DNA of 64,000 nucleotides, from NCBI RefSeq assembly GCF_001718795.1, contig NZ_CP013435.1, positions 992,001 to 1,056,000 on the forward strand, in the 5' to 3' direction. The notes beneath the pieces were generated by a model. It worked only from the letters and a program-made list of their open reading frames with translations. It had not been told where the DNA came from and did not search any database. Position 1 is the stretch's first letter. Each line of letters begins with the position of its first letter. The position numbers were made by a program, and so were the translations under genes. This DNA comes from Burkholderia latens. Its GTDB lineage: Bacteria > Pseudomonadota > Gammaproteobacteria > Burkholderiales > Burkholderiaceae. Shown piece by piece: positions 18,636 through 27,856 of this stretch.

Positions 18636-19763
18636 ATGTCCGATTCCCGTCCGTCCGATCCCGCCAGCGAACAGCCGCTCGTTTTCGTCGATCTTGAAAC
18701 CACCGGCGGCTCGTCCGCCGAACACCGCATCACCGAAATCGGCGTGGTCGAAATCGGGCCGCTCGGCGTATCGACGTGGACGACGCTCGTCAACCCGGGG
18801 CAGCCGATCCCCCCCTTCATCCAGCAACTGACCGGAATTTCGGAGGAGATGGTGCGAGATGCGCCGTCGTTCGCGTCGCTCGCGCCCGCGTTGTTCGAGC
18901 GACTCGACGGCAAGCTGTTCGTTGCGCACAACGCGAGCTTCGACCGCGGCTTCCTGCGAGCCGAATTCGAGCGTGCCGGCATTGCGTTCAATCCGGACGT
19001 GCTTTGCACGGTGCGGTTGTCGCGCGCGCTGTTTCCGCGCGAGTCGCGGCATGGCCTCGATGCGTTGATCGAGCGGCATGGCCTCGTACCGGCGGCTCGC
19101 CACCGGGCGCTCGCCGATGCCGATCTGCTGTGGCAGTTCTGGCGGCGACTGCACGAAATCGTGCCGATCGAGCGGCTGCGCGACCAGATCGCGCGCACGA
19201 CGCGTCACTTTCGCCTGGGCGGTGACCTGACCGAAGCGTGGCTCGATACCGCGCCGGCCGGATGCGGAGCGTATGCGCTGTTCGGCGACGGCGATGCAGC
19301 CCTGTACGTCGGGCGCAGCGTGCGCGTGCGGCAGCGCCTGCGCGCGCTGCTGACCGGCGAGCGACGCTCGTCGAAGGAAATGCGGCTTGCCCAGCAGGTG
19401 CGGCGTGTCGAATGGCAGGAGACCGGCAACGAACTGGGCGCGATGCTCGCTGAAGCGCAGTGGATCGCGCAGTTGCGTCCGTCATACAACCGGCGTCCCG
19501 CCGCGAACGCGGCGCGGCCGGGCAGCGCGCCCTGGCCGTTCGACGGCGCGGTCGCGTTCGAAGCGAGCGGCGAGCGCCGCTTCTTTCACGTGATCGACGG
19601 CTGGCGCTACCTCGGTGCAGCCGAGTCGCTCGATGCGGCCGCGCAGCTCGCGGCCGACGGGCCGGAACGGTCGTTCGAGCCGCACACCCATCGCCTGCTG
19701 CAGACCCATCTCGCACGCGGACTGCAACTGATCCCGCTCGCGGCGTCCGTGCCGGCTGGCTGA
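18636..19763 (+). CDS. DnaQ-like 3'-5' exonuclease fused to a GIY-YIG (Cho/UvrC-like) nuclease
   Basis: The 375-residue fusion protein has a DEDDh exonuclease domain at about residues 12-180: FVDLETTGG with Asp19 and Glu21, VAHNASFDRGFL, and HRALADADLLW. A GIY-YIG domain follows at about residues 205-290 (GAYALFGDGDAALYVGRSVRVRQRLRALL), resembling the N-terminal nuclease of UvrC and Cho. Family members are annotated as DNA polymerase III epsilon-like, but the fusion points to repair and not replication proofreading. The start at 18636 avoids the csp terminator that an upstream in-frame ATG would overlap. Confidence 0.88.
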   Translation: MSDSRPSDPASEQPLVFVDLETTGGSSAEHRITEIGVVEIGPLGVSTWTTLVNPGQPIPPFIQQLTGISEEMVRDAPSFASLAPALFERLDGKLFVAHNASFDRGFLRAEFERAGIAFNPDVLCTVRLSRALFPRESRHGLDALIERHGLVPAARHRALADADLLWQFWRRLHEIVPIERLRDQIARTTRHFRLGGDLTEAWLDTAPAGCGAYALFGDGDAALYVGRSVRVRQRLRALLTGERRSSKEMRLAQQVRRVEWQETGNELGAMLAEAQWIAQLRPSYNRRPAANAARPGSAPWPFDGAVAFEASGERRFFHVIDGWRYLGAAESLDAAAQLAADGPERSFEPHTHRLLQTHLARGLQLIPLAASVPAG

Positions 19764-19802
19764 GCGCGGCACGCCACTGGCCGCGGGTGCCGTCGCGCGC
19801 GC

Positions 19803-20396
19803 TCAGCCGATCGCGCTGGCGCCGCCGGCGGCGCAGACATGCGACAGCGCGGTGCCGAGAGCCCGTGTCCCGGTCGCATCGTAGCGGGTGAGCGTCTTCC
19901 AACTCGCGATGCTGCGGGCAAGCCGCGCCTGGCAGTCCGGTGCGTCGCGCAGCGGCGCCACCTGCGCGAGACCGGCCAGCATTTTCTGCGTGAGCTGGTC
20001 GAGCGCCGGTCGTGTGCTGGTCGCGAGGTCGGGCGGTGTGCCTTCGGGCGGGCGTGTCGCGCGCCACGTTGCAAAGAGCGCGTTCTGCACCTCCTTGCTC
20101 GCGGCAATCTGATCCTGGAAGAACGTCCGGGCGAAGGCCGCATCGACACCGGACTGTTCCGCACGCTTTTCCACCGACGCGAGCAGTGCCGCCTCCCGCG
20201 GCCCGTCCTCGATGGCCTTGTGGTTGGCCCATTTCCATCGTGCGACGGGTTCAGCCAGCGCAAGTCGCTGAGATGCGAGCGCAACGAGATTGGTGAGCGC
20301 GGTATCGTCGCCGTCTGCGCGGGCGACTGTCGATGACGAAAGGGCGGCGACGCCGAGCACGGCGACAGCGAGGCTGGCACGAATGGCTTGCTTCAT
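19803..20396 (-). CDS. aroQ: Secreted chorismate mutase (AroQ-gamma type)
   Basis: The 197-residue protein has a signal peptide (about residues 1-28, ending VARA|DGD). It is followed by an all-helical AroQ domain: LVALASQRLALAEPVARWKWANHK with the catalytic Arg/Lys pattern, then FARTFFQDQIAASKEVQNALFATW. It converts chorismate to prephenate in the periplasm. This is separate from the cytosolic pheA-encoded mutase at the right end of the window. Two cysteines near the C-terminus (DCQAR, HVCAA) may form a disulfide. The physiological role of the exported enzyme is unclear. Confidence 0.85.
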   Translation of the reverse strand: MKQAIRASLAVAVLGVAALSSSTVARADGDDTALTNLVALASQRLALAEPVARWKWANHKAIEDGPREAALLASVEKRAEQSGVDAAFARTFFQDQIAASKEVQNALFATWRATRPPEGTPPDLATSTRPALDQLTQKMLAGLAQVAPLRDAPDCQARLARSIASWKTLTRYDATGTRALGTALSHVCAAGGASAIG

Positions 20397-20616
20397 TGGA
20401 ATGGTCGGGGCAGCCCGGTGGGCCGGAGACGGAAAACCAGAAGGATAGACGAAGACAGTCGCGCGGCGGAACGTCGCGACAGAAGAATCAGCGGGCGCGC
20501 TGATCCGGCACCGTCAGGCCGTTGCAGCCCGGGTGCGATGCGATCTGCGCCGAAAACGCAGCGATGAACCGCACGATCTCGATCGACACGCGGCGGTTAC
20601 AGAACGGAACGCAGGT

Positions 20617-20763
20617 TCACTTCGGCGAGTACAGCTTGTGCTGCTCGTCGAAGAATGCCCGGACGTGCTCGGGCAATTCGGCGAGGAATTCCACGCCGAC
20701 CGGTTCCGGATCCGGGCTCATCACTTGCTCGGGCGGGGGCATGCGGGTTGGTCTTTCGTCCAT
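20617..20763 (-). CDS. Small hypothetical protein (48 aa), open again after its stop
   Basis: The short frame encodes MDERPTRMPPPEQVMSPD and continues to HVRAFFDEQHKLYSPK. GGAG lies upstream of the start at 20763. Its TGA stop is followed in the same frame by another 43 sense codons (to a TGA at 20488-20490) that include a protein-like stretch VSIEIVRFIAAFSAQI. This may be a separate GTG-started peptide, a nonsense-disrupted older gene, or chance. No family is recognised. Confidence 0.55.
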   Translation of the reverse strand: MDERPTRMPPPEQVMSPDPEPVGVEFLAELPEHVRAFFDEQHKLYSPK

Positions 20764-20927
20764 GGTCGTTTCTCCAGCAGGTTCAATAATTATCAACCTC
20801 GTGCTTGGATTTATGCCAGCGGCGAATCGTTAGATTTTGTCTCTGTTGTATTAACGGCACATGCACCGCCGCGCGCCGCGTGATGCCCGCTATTGCAGGC
20901 TGCGCAGTCGGCAACAATCGGGGCGCT

Positions 20928-20936
20928 TGTTATACT
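20928..20936 (+). promoter_or_regulatory. Extended -10 promoter of the DUF2946-TonB receptor operon
   Basis: TGT followed by TATACT (20931-20936) forms an extended -10 element; a weak -35 (TCGGCA, 20908-20913) is 17 bases upstream. Transcription would start near 20943, leaving a leader of only about 20 bases before the DUF2946 start. Confidence 0.5.
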
Positions 20937-20961
20937 GGCGCGCACTTTTTCCTGGACCTCG

Positions 20962-21354
20962 ATGAAACGAACGACGCGATGGATCGGCCTCGTATGGCTG
21001 GCGCTGGTACTGAACGTACTGTCGCCCGTCGTCGGCTATGCGCGCCTCGCGTCGAGCGGTTCAGGCGAGCTCACGCTCGAATTGTGCAGTGCGGCAGGCG
21101 CCCGCCAGATCGTGCTCGCACAGTCCGGCGACGACCGCGGCACGTCGTCGCTCGACCATGCCGGCGTGGCGCACTGCGTGTACTGTCCGGGCTTCGCAGC
21201 GAACGTTGCGCTCGGCACGAGCCTGCCGGCGCTGCCGGGTTTCGTACGCACGTTCGCCTACCGCGCTGCCGCGCCTGTCGTTGCCGATTTTCCGCGCAAC
21301 GGCATTCGGCTCGCGCAGCCGCGCGGCCCGCCTGAAACGTCCCTGTCTGATTGA
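20962..21354 (+). CDS. DUF2946 protein; probable copper-sensing upstream ORF (CruR-like)
   Basis: The 130-residue product begins with a hydrophobic export-like segment (RWIGLVWLALVLNVLSPVVG). It has HCVYC at residues 71-75 (His71, Cys72, Cys75) and ends RGPP (residues 121-124) plus six residues. In Bordetella pertussis the DUF2946 gene bp2923 heads a TonB-receptor operon. There its nascent chain senses copper through CxxC and controls Rho-dependent termination before the next gene by way of a C-terminal RAPP arrest motif. Layout, CxxC and an RGPP variant in the matching place are all seen here; the same mechanism is inferred. A 123-base gap follows before the receptor start. Confidence 0.82.
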   Translation: MKRTTRWIGLVWLALVLNVLSPVVGYARLASSGSGELTLELCSAAGARQIVLAQSGDDRGTSSLDHAGVAHCVYCPGFAANVALGTSLPALPGFVRTFAYRAAAPVVADFPRNGIRLAQPRGPPETSLSD

Positions 21355-21477
21355 TATCGTCCGCGCGCCCCGGTGGCGCGCGTGCCGCTCGCGACACGGA
21401 TCGCGCGTCGCGCCGCATCGGCGTGGCGCGGCGGCTCGTGTCCGGCGGTATCCGGTCACGTTTTCAGGAATGGCTCC

Positions 21478-23835
21478 ATGTCGCATACCTTCGCCGCGCG
21501 AGCGTCGCGCGGTCGGCTCGCGCTCGCGTGCGCGGCCGCTTTTGCCTGGCCGGCCGCACAGGCGGCCTCCATCGATCGCGCACCCTCCGCTCCGGCGGCG
21601 CGCGATTCCCGCAATCCGGCCGGGCCCGATGCTGCTGCGGTTGCCGCAGTCGCACCGGCTCTGACGGGCGATACGCTGAGTGCGGTCAGTATCACCGCGC
21701 AGCGACAGGCGATCGATCCCGATACGCCGGCCGTCGTCCACTCGATTACGCGCGAGCAGATCGACGCGCACACCAACGTCACGACCGAGGATGCGCTGAA
21801 ATACGCGCCCAACCTGATGGTGCGCAAGCGCTACATCGGCGACCGCAACAGCGTGTTCGCCGGCCGCGACTTCAACGAACTGCAGAGTGCGCGCGGGCTC
21901 GTGTATGCCGACGGCTTGCTGCTGTCGAACCTGCTCGGTTCGAGCTACGCGTATCCGCCGCGCTGGTCGCTGATCGCGCCGGACGACATCGCCCGCGTGG
22001 ACGTGCTGTATGGTCCTTTTTCGGCGCTGTACCCGGGCAACGCGATCGGCTCGACCGTGCTGCTGACGACGCGGCGCCCCGACAAGCTCGAGGCATCGCT
22101 GTCGACGCAGTTCTTCACGCAGCGCTATCACGACGGCTATGGCTTTGCGGACAGTTTCGGCGGCAATCATCAGACCGCGCGGATCGCGAACCGCGTCGGC
22201 AAATTCTGGTTCTCGCTGTCGCTGGACAGGCTCGAGAACGACGGTCAGCCGATGCAGTACGCGAGCCCCAATTCCACGTACAACCCGCGGCTCGGCGGCG
22301 CGGTGCCCGTGACGGGCGCGGCGACCGACATCGGGCCCAACGGCAAGCCGCGCACGATCGTCGGCGCGCAGAACATCGAGCGCACCGAGCAGCTGAACGA
22401 GACGGTCCGAATGGGCTACGCGTTCACCGACCACGTCGACGCGACACTGACGCTCGGCCACTGGGAGAACCATTACCGGCAGCATGGCGCTACCTTCCTG
22501 CGCGATGCGGCCGGCAATCCGGTATACGGCGGCAACGTGTCGATCGGCGGCCGGAACATGACCGTCGCGCCGAGCGCGTTCGCGCCGCAGCGCGGCGACC
22601 AGGAGAACTGGCTGTACGCGCTCGGACTCAACGGCCGGCTGGATTCGGGCTGGCGGCTGTCGGGCGTGGTGTCCGCGTACGACGTGTCGCGGGACGTGCT
22701 GCGCTCGGCGTCGACGGTGCAGGGCGGTGCCGGCACGCTGTTCCAGGGTGACGGCACCGGCTGGCGCACGCTCGATCTCAAGGCTGAGGCGCCGCAAGTG
22801 AAGGGCCACACATTCACGGTCGGTTATCACTACGACAACTATTTCCTGCGCAACGTCACGTACAACACGGCCGACTGGCTGGCCGGGCCGACCACGTCGG
22901 TCGCCAGCGTGTACCGGGGCGATACGCGCACACAGGCGCTGTTCGCGCAGGATGCGTGGCATTTCGCACCGCGCTGGCTCGCAACGCTCGGCCTGCGCTA
23001 CGAGCGCTGGGATGCGTACGGCGGCGCGCTCGGCAACGCGAGCGGCACGCTTGGCTATGCCGACCGCAGTGCAAACGCGCTGTCGCCGAAGGTCGCCGTG
23101 CAATGGGATGCGACGGACGTCTGGCGCTTCCGTCTGTCGTTTGCGACCGGCACGCGTTTCCCGACGGTCGGCGAACTGTTCCAGGGCACGATCTCGAACA
23201 ACGCGATCGTCAACAACAACCCGAGCCTGCGGCCGGAGAAGGCGATCGACTGGGACTTCACGGCCGAGCGCGACGTGGGTGTCGGCGTCGTGCGCGCGAG
23301 CGTGTTCCAGAGCGACCTGCGCGATTCGATTTACAGCCAGACGACGGTGTCGGGCGCGTCGACCGTCACCAACATCTCGAACGTCGACCGCGTGCGCGTG
23401 CGCGGCGTCGAGCTGGGCTTCAGCGGCCAGAACGTCGGGCTGCGCGGCCTCGACATCGACGCGAACGTGTCGGCGAGCAATGCGCAGATCCTCGCAGACG
23501 CCGCAAATCCCGCGTACGTCGGCTCGCGCTTTCCGCGGATTCCGCGCATGCGCGCGAACCTGCTTGCGTCATACCGCTTCGACGAGCACTTGCTCGCGAG
23601 CGTCGGCGTGCGCTATTCGGGCCGCCAGTTCAACACACTCGACAACAGCGACGTGAATCCCGACGTGTACGGCGGCACGAGCGTGTTCACGGTCGTCGAT
23701 CTGAAGGCGCGCTACCGGTTCGACCGTCACTGGAGCGCGTCGGTCGGCATCGACAACCTGACGGACCGCCGCTACTACGTGTTCCACCCGTATCCGGGCC
23801 GCACTTTCTTTGGAGAACTGAAATGGTCGCTGTGA
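21478..23835 (+). CDS. TonB-dependent outer-membrane receptor, probable copper-linked
   Basis: The 785-residue protein has a signal peptide (about residues 1-25), a disordered Ala/Pro stretch, and a TonB-box-like segment (DTLSAVSITAQ). A plug domain follows (ITREQIDAHTNVTTEDALKY to about residue 205), then a 22-strand-type barrel that ends FFGELKWSL. NNPSLRPEKAIDWDFT and the GIDNLTDRRYY C-terminal motif are typical of TonB receptors. Substrate is not readable directly; the DUF2946 leader gene and the Cys-rich partner gene suggest copper or a copper complex. Its end overlaps the next gene by 13 bases. Confidence 0.92.
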   Translation: MSHTFAARASRGRLALACAAAFAWPAAQAASIDRAPSAPAARDSRNPAGPDAAAVAAVAPALTGDTLSAVSITAQRQAIDPDTPAVVHSITREQIDAHTNVTTEDALKYAPNLMVRKRYIGDRNSVFAGRDFNELQSARGLVYADGLLLSNLLGSSYAYPPRWSLIAPDDIARVDVLYGPFSALYPGNAIGSTVLLTTRRPDKLEASLSTQFFTQRYHDGYGFADSFGGNHQTARIANRVGKFWFSLSLDRLENDGQPMQYASPNSTYNPRLGGAVPVTGAATDIGPNGKPRTIVGAQNIERTEQLNETVRMGYAFTDHVDATLTLGHWENHYRQHGATFLRDAAGNPVYGGNVSIGGRNMTVAPSAFAPQRGDQENWLYALGLNGRLDSGWRLSGVVSAYDVSRDVLRSASTVQGGAGTLFQGDGTGWRTLDLKAEAPQVKGHTFTVGYHYDNYFLRNVTYNTADWLAGPTTSVASVYRGDTRTQALFAQDAWHFAPRWLATLGLRYERWDAYGGALGNASGTLGYADRSANALSPKVAVQWDATDVWRFRLSFATGTRFPTVGELFQGTISNNAIVNNNPSLRPEKAIDWDFTAERDVGVGVVRASVFQSDLRDSIYSQTTVSGASTVTNISNVDRVRVRGVELGFSGQNVGLRGLDIDANVSASNAQILADAANPAYVGSRFPRIPRMRANLLASYRFDEHLLASVGVRYSGRQFNTLDNSDVNPDVYGGTSVFTVVDLKARYRFDRHWSASVGIDNLTDRRYYVFHPYPGRTFFGELKWSL

Positions 23836-25091
23836 AATCGGTCGCAGCAGGCGTCGCCCTGTGGCTCGCGGTGCTGTCGTCCGCGGGCGCTCACGACGCG
23901 CCCGGTGTGCCGAAGGCCGCCGATCCGCATGCCGCGCACATGAGCATGCAGGCGACGCCCACGCAACAGAAGCAGCCGCTCGCGACCGGCGCCGCGTTCG
24001 ATGCGCGGCACCGGCTGTGGGTCGCATGGGTCGAGGGCGCACACGTCGTCGTCGCGCATTCGGATGACGCGGGTCGCACGCTGTCCCCGCCCGTGCCCGT
24101 CAACGCGATGCCCGAGCCGATCTACACGAGCGCGGAGAATCGGCCGAAGCTCGCGACGAGCCCGGACGGCCGCGCGGTATACGTGTCGTGGTCGATGCCG
24201 CTCGATGCGCCGTACACCGGCATGGTGCGCTTCGCACGTTCGCTCGACGGGGGCGCGACGTGGAGCGTGCCCGTCACCGTGCATCGCGACCGGCAAGCGA
24301 TCACGCACCGCTTCGACATGATGGCCGTCGATCCGGCCGGCAACATCGCGATTGCCTGGATCGACAAGCGCGATCTCGCCGCGGCGAAAGCAGCAGCGCA
24401 GCCTTACGACGGCGCGGCCGTCTACTACGCGGTGTCGCGCGACGGCGGTGCGTCGTTCGAGCCAGAGCGCAAGGTGACCGATCACACGTGCGAATGTTGC
24501 CGGATCGCGATGGCGGTCGACCCGGCTGGAAACATCGAAGCCGTATGGCGCAACGTGTTCCCCGGGCAGATTCGTGATCATGCGCTCGCGGTGCTGCCGG
24601 TATCGGCGGCGGCGCCCGTCGTGCCGGTGCGAGCGACGTTCTCGAACTGGCATGTCGAGGCCTGCCCCGAGCACGGGCCGGCGTTGGCGATCACACGGGA
24701 CGGTACGCGCCATATCGCGTGGTTCGGTGTCGTCGACGGCCGCGCCGACGTGTTCTATTCGCGTATCGGCACCGACGGCGAGCCGCGCGGTACACCGTGG
24801 GCGTTCGGCGCGAATCCCGCGCGGCCAACCGAACAGGCGTCGCACGCGGCCCTCGTGGCGCGCGGCGACGTCGTGTGGCTGGCGTGGAAGGCGTTCGACG
24901 GCGACTCGATGCAGATCAAGCTGCGCCGCTCGGACGATCGCGGCGAGCACTGGTCGGCGCCAAGCGTGGTCGCTTCGACGTCGGGCGCAAGCGACAACCC
25001 GCAACTGCTCGACGACGCGGGCCGCATTTATCTGTCGTGGCGAACGCGCAACGACGGCTACCGGCTGATCCCGGTGGAGGGCGCGCGATGA
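23823..25091 (+). CDS. Secreted Asp-box (sialidase-like propeller) protein with CECC motif
   Basis: The 422-residue protein has a signal peptide (residues 1-22), then a His/Met-rich stretch DPHAAHMSMQ. It continues with repeated Asp-box units (SDDAGRTL, SLDGGATWS, SRDGGASF, SDDRGEHWS) that form a sialidase-type beta-propeller. Catalytic sialidase residues are not evident, so sialidase activity is unlikely. A CECC cluster (Cys223, Cys225, Cys226) interrupts the propeller. Both it and the His/Met stretch could bind copper (inference). The start overlaps the receptor gene end, and the end overlaps the next start as ATGA, so the genes are translationally coupled. Confidence 0.85.
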   Translation: MVAVKSVAAGVALWLAVLSSAGAHDAPGVPKAADPHAAHMSMQATPTQQKQPLATGAAFDARHRLWVAWVEGAHVVVAHSDDAGRTLSPPVPVNAMPEPIYTSAENRPKLATSPDGRAVYVSWSMPLDAPYTGMVRFARSLDGGATWSVPVTVHRDRQAITHRFDMMAVDPAGNIAIAWIDKRDLAAAKAAAQPYDGAAVYYAVSRDGGASFEPERKVTDHTCECCRIAMAVDPAGNIEAVWRNVFPGQIRDHALAVLPVSAAAPVVPVRATFSNWHVEACPEHGPALAITRDGTRHIAWFGVVDGRADVFYSRIGTDGEPRGTPWAFGANPARPTEQASHAALVARGDVVWLAWKAFDGDSMQIKLRRSDDRGEHWSAPSVVASTSGASDNPQLLDDAGRIYLSWRTRNDGYRLIPVEGAR

Positions 25092-25570
25092 AACGATGGA
25101 TGGTCTGGGTCGGTGCGGTGTTCGCGAGCTTGCCGGCATGGGGCGGCGAACTGCAGCCGCTGCGCGCGACCGACGTCGCGAAGCTGTATGCGACCGCGCA
25201 TGAACGGCCGCTCGCGGTTGAAATCTGGTCGCTCGATTGCGGATACTGCCGCGAGAACGCCGCGCATCTCGTCGCATGGCAGCGCCGGCATCCGGACGTG
25301 CAGCTCGCGATGATCGCGATGGACGCGTATGACGATAACGGCGCGGCCGTCGCACAGGCGCTTGCGCAGATGAACGTGCCGCCGCAGGTCGCGCAGTATG
25401 CGAGCGCGGAACCGATGCCCGAACGTCTGCGGACAGCGCTCGATGCGGGATGGCGTGGAGAAATGCCGCGTACCGTGTGGATCGGGCGCGATGGCTCGCG
25501 CGACGCACGCAGCGGATTGCTGACGATCGACGTGCTCGATGGCTGGTTGCAGCGCGGCAAGCGCCGTTGA
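25088..25570 (+). CDS. Periplasmic thioredoxin-like protein
   Basis: The 160-residue product has a signal peptide (about residues 1-20, ending WGG|EL), and a thioredoxin fold with VEIWSLDCGYCRENA carrying the CxxC pair Cys51/Cys54. The typical cis-proline region appears as GEMPRTVWIGRDG. It is the last gene of the DUF2946-receptor operon and overlaps the Asp-box gene by four bases. A likely job is to keep the cysteines of its operon partners reduced or to pass a metal, but the substrate is inferred only from the neighbourhood. Confidence 0.85.
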   Translation: MKRWMVWVGAVFASLPAWGGELQPLRATDVAKLYATAHERPLAVEIWSLDCGYCRENAAHLVAWQRRHPDVQLAMIAMDAYDDNGAAVAQALAQMNVPPQVAQYASAEPMPERLRTALDAGWRGEMPRTVWIGRDGSRDARSGLLTIDVLDGWLQRGKRR

Positions 25571-25614
25571 GAGAATGTCGGCGCGCGACGGATGCCGCGC
25601 GCCGTTCCGATATG

Positions 25615-25641
25615 GAAAAGAAAGCGCGCCCGAAGGCGCGC
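25615..25641 (-). terminator. Terminator of the YeaQ-like gene
   Basis: Stem GCGCGCC / GGCGCGC with a CGAA loop (25624-25641), followed on the minus strand by a T-rich tract. It lies between the convergent thioredoxin-like and YeaQ-like genes. Confidence 0.7.
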
Positions 25642-25651
25642 GAGAAGATCG

Positions 25652-25906
25652 TCAGGCTGCGCGCCTGAATAGCCGGATCACGAACAGCAGGATCACGGCG
25701 CCGATGACCGCGACGATCACCGAACCGATGAAGCCGCTGCCGATGCTGATGCCGAGCAGTCCCGCCAGCCAGCCGCCGATCACCGCGCCGACGATGCCGA
25801 CGATGATGTCGACGATCAGGCCGAACCCGCCGCCCTTGACGAGCAGTCCCGCGAGCCAGCCGGCGATCGCACCGATGATGAGCCACATAATCAAGCCATG
25901 AGTCAT
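25652..25906 (-). CDS. GlsB/YeaQ/YmgE family small membrane protein
   Basis: The 84-residue protein is almost entirely hydrophobic, with three segments rich in Gly and Ile (IGAIAGWLAGLLVKGGGFG; IVGIVGAVIGGWLAGLLGI; SVIVAVIGAVILLFVIRLF). This is the standard pattern of the transglycosylase-associated/YeaQ family of stress-induced inner-membrane proteins. The exact function is not known. The start at 25906 is preceded by AGGAGAGGA on the coding strand. Confidence 0.9.
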   Translation of the reverse strand: MTHGLIMWLIIGAIAGWLAGLLVKGGGFGLIVDIIVGIVGAVIGGWLAGLLGISIGSGFIGSVIVAVIGAVILLFVIRLFRRAA

Positions 25907-26306
25907 GGTGATCCTCTCCTTGTGTTTGAGTCGAAATGACCGGACGCCGGCTGTTTCGCCGCAAGCTGCATGAAGGCGGCACTGCGACCCGCCGCGCCGC
26001 CTTCGCAATGTAACGCGATAGACGGGTCGGAATCGTTAAGTAATGTTATGCACCCTGAACGGGTTTTTCCAGGCGATTCGTCTGGCTACCGCCCGAGTCG
26101 ATGCGGTGCCGCGCGCGATGCAGGCGTGACGAGCGCGAAAGGCAGCGCGGCGTCGTGCAGGCATCGTTCGAGATCGTCGAGCGCCGGATCGCGGGCGCCG
26201 TCGAGCGTGAACGCAAGGCAGTGAAGCGTGAGCCGACGACGCGGGGGAAGGGTGCACACGTTTCGAATATCGGAACGTGTGCCGAAAACGCGATCGGAAA
26301 AGAGAA
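25907..26306. other. Gap with a near-perfect 25-bp palindrome and no sure gene
   Basis: Arms ACACGTT (26256-26262) and AACGTGT (26274-26280) flank an 11-base near-symmetric centre, giving a 25-bp imperfect palindrome. A GTG-started minus-strand frame (26086-26259, 57 codons, with GARDPALDDLERCLHDA) has G/C-rich third positions and could be a small gene, but no ribosome-binding site or family supports it. Confidence 0.3.
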
Positions 26307-26337
26307 AAGGCCTGACAAGCATCACTTGTCAGGCCTT
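26307..26337 (-). terminator. Terminator of tRNA-Thr
   Basis: Stem AAGGCCTGACAAG / CTTGTCAGGCCTT with a short loop, followed by T-rich sequence on the minus strand, directly after the tRNA 3' end. Confidence 0.85.
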
Positions 26338-26344
26338 TATATCT

Positions 26345-26420
26345 TGGTGCCGGAGATAGGAGTCGAACCTACGACCTTCGCATTACGAATGCGCTGCTCT
26401 ACCAACTGAGCTACACCGGC
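26345..26420 (-). tRNA. tRNA-Thr (anticodon CGT)
   Basis: A 76-base tRNA with encoded CCA: acceptor arms GCCGGTG/ATCTCCGGC region, D-arm AGCTCAGTTGGTAGAGC, anticodon loop TTCGTAA (anticodon CGT), and T-loop TTCGACT. The body closely matches the E. coli tRNA-Thr(CGU) I know. Confidence 0.95.
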
Positions 26421-26629
26421 AGCAGAGAAGTGAAATTATAGGGTGATTTCCGCGATCTTGGCAATAGGTTTTGCGAAATTTTTTTCAGCTTGCCGCTGCT
26501 GCTTCGCGAAACCATCGATCCGGCGGATTTCCCGCTTTCACTTCACTGCGATGCAGCCTGTCAGGGCCACATCGCGAAGGCGCGATTGTACTGACGTCTC
26601 GCACCTTCGTCTAGTGCTGCAGCGCAAAT

Positions 26630-27643
<1,014 letters not shown>

Positions 27644-27856
27644 GACAGACTCCGAGAGGCCAAAAGAATCCTTGAATTGCCGCAATTTTACCCGCCGTGC
27701 TTCGCGCGCCGCCGCCTTTTTTCGTCCGGTTACACGACACGGTGGCGGCCACGGCGCGTTCCGGCGTGGGCAGTGCACGCAAGCGGGCCTGCAGCGCCGT
27801 GGCGGCCAGGCGCTCAAAGCGCTGTCCAGCTCCGACCCCGTCAAACTTCGGCCGAT

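Noticed and set aside
23823..25091. True sialidase function for the Asp-box protein
   Set aside because: Asp-boxes are present, but the catalytic arginine triad and nucleophile pattern are not evident, and context suggests metal handling.
26101..26409. A plus-strand frame running into the tRNA-Thr gene
   Set aside because: It translates through the terminator and the tRNA; no ribosome-binding site or domain.
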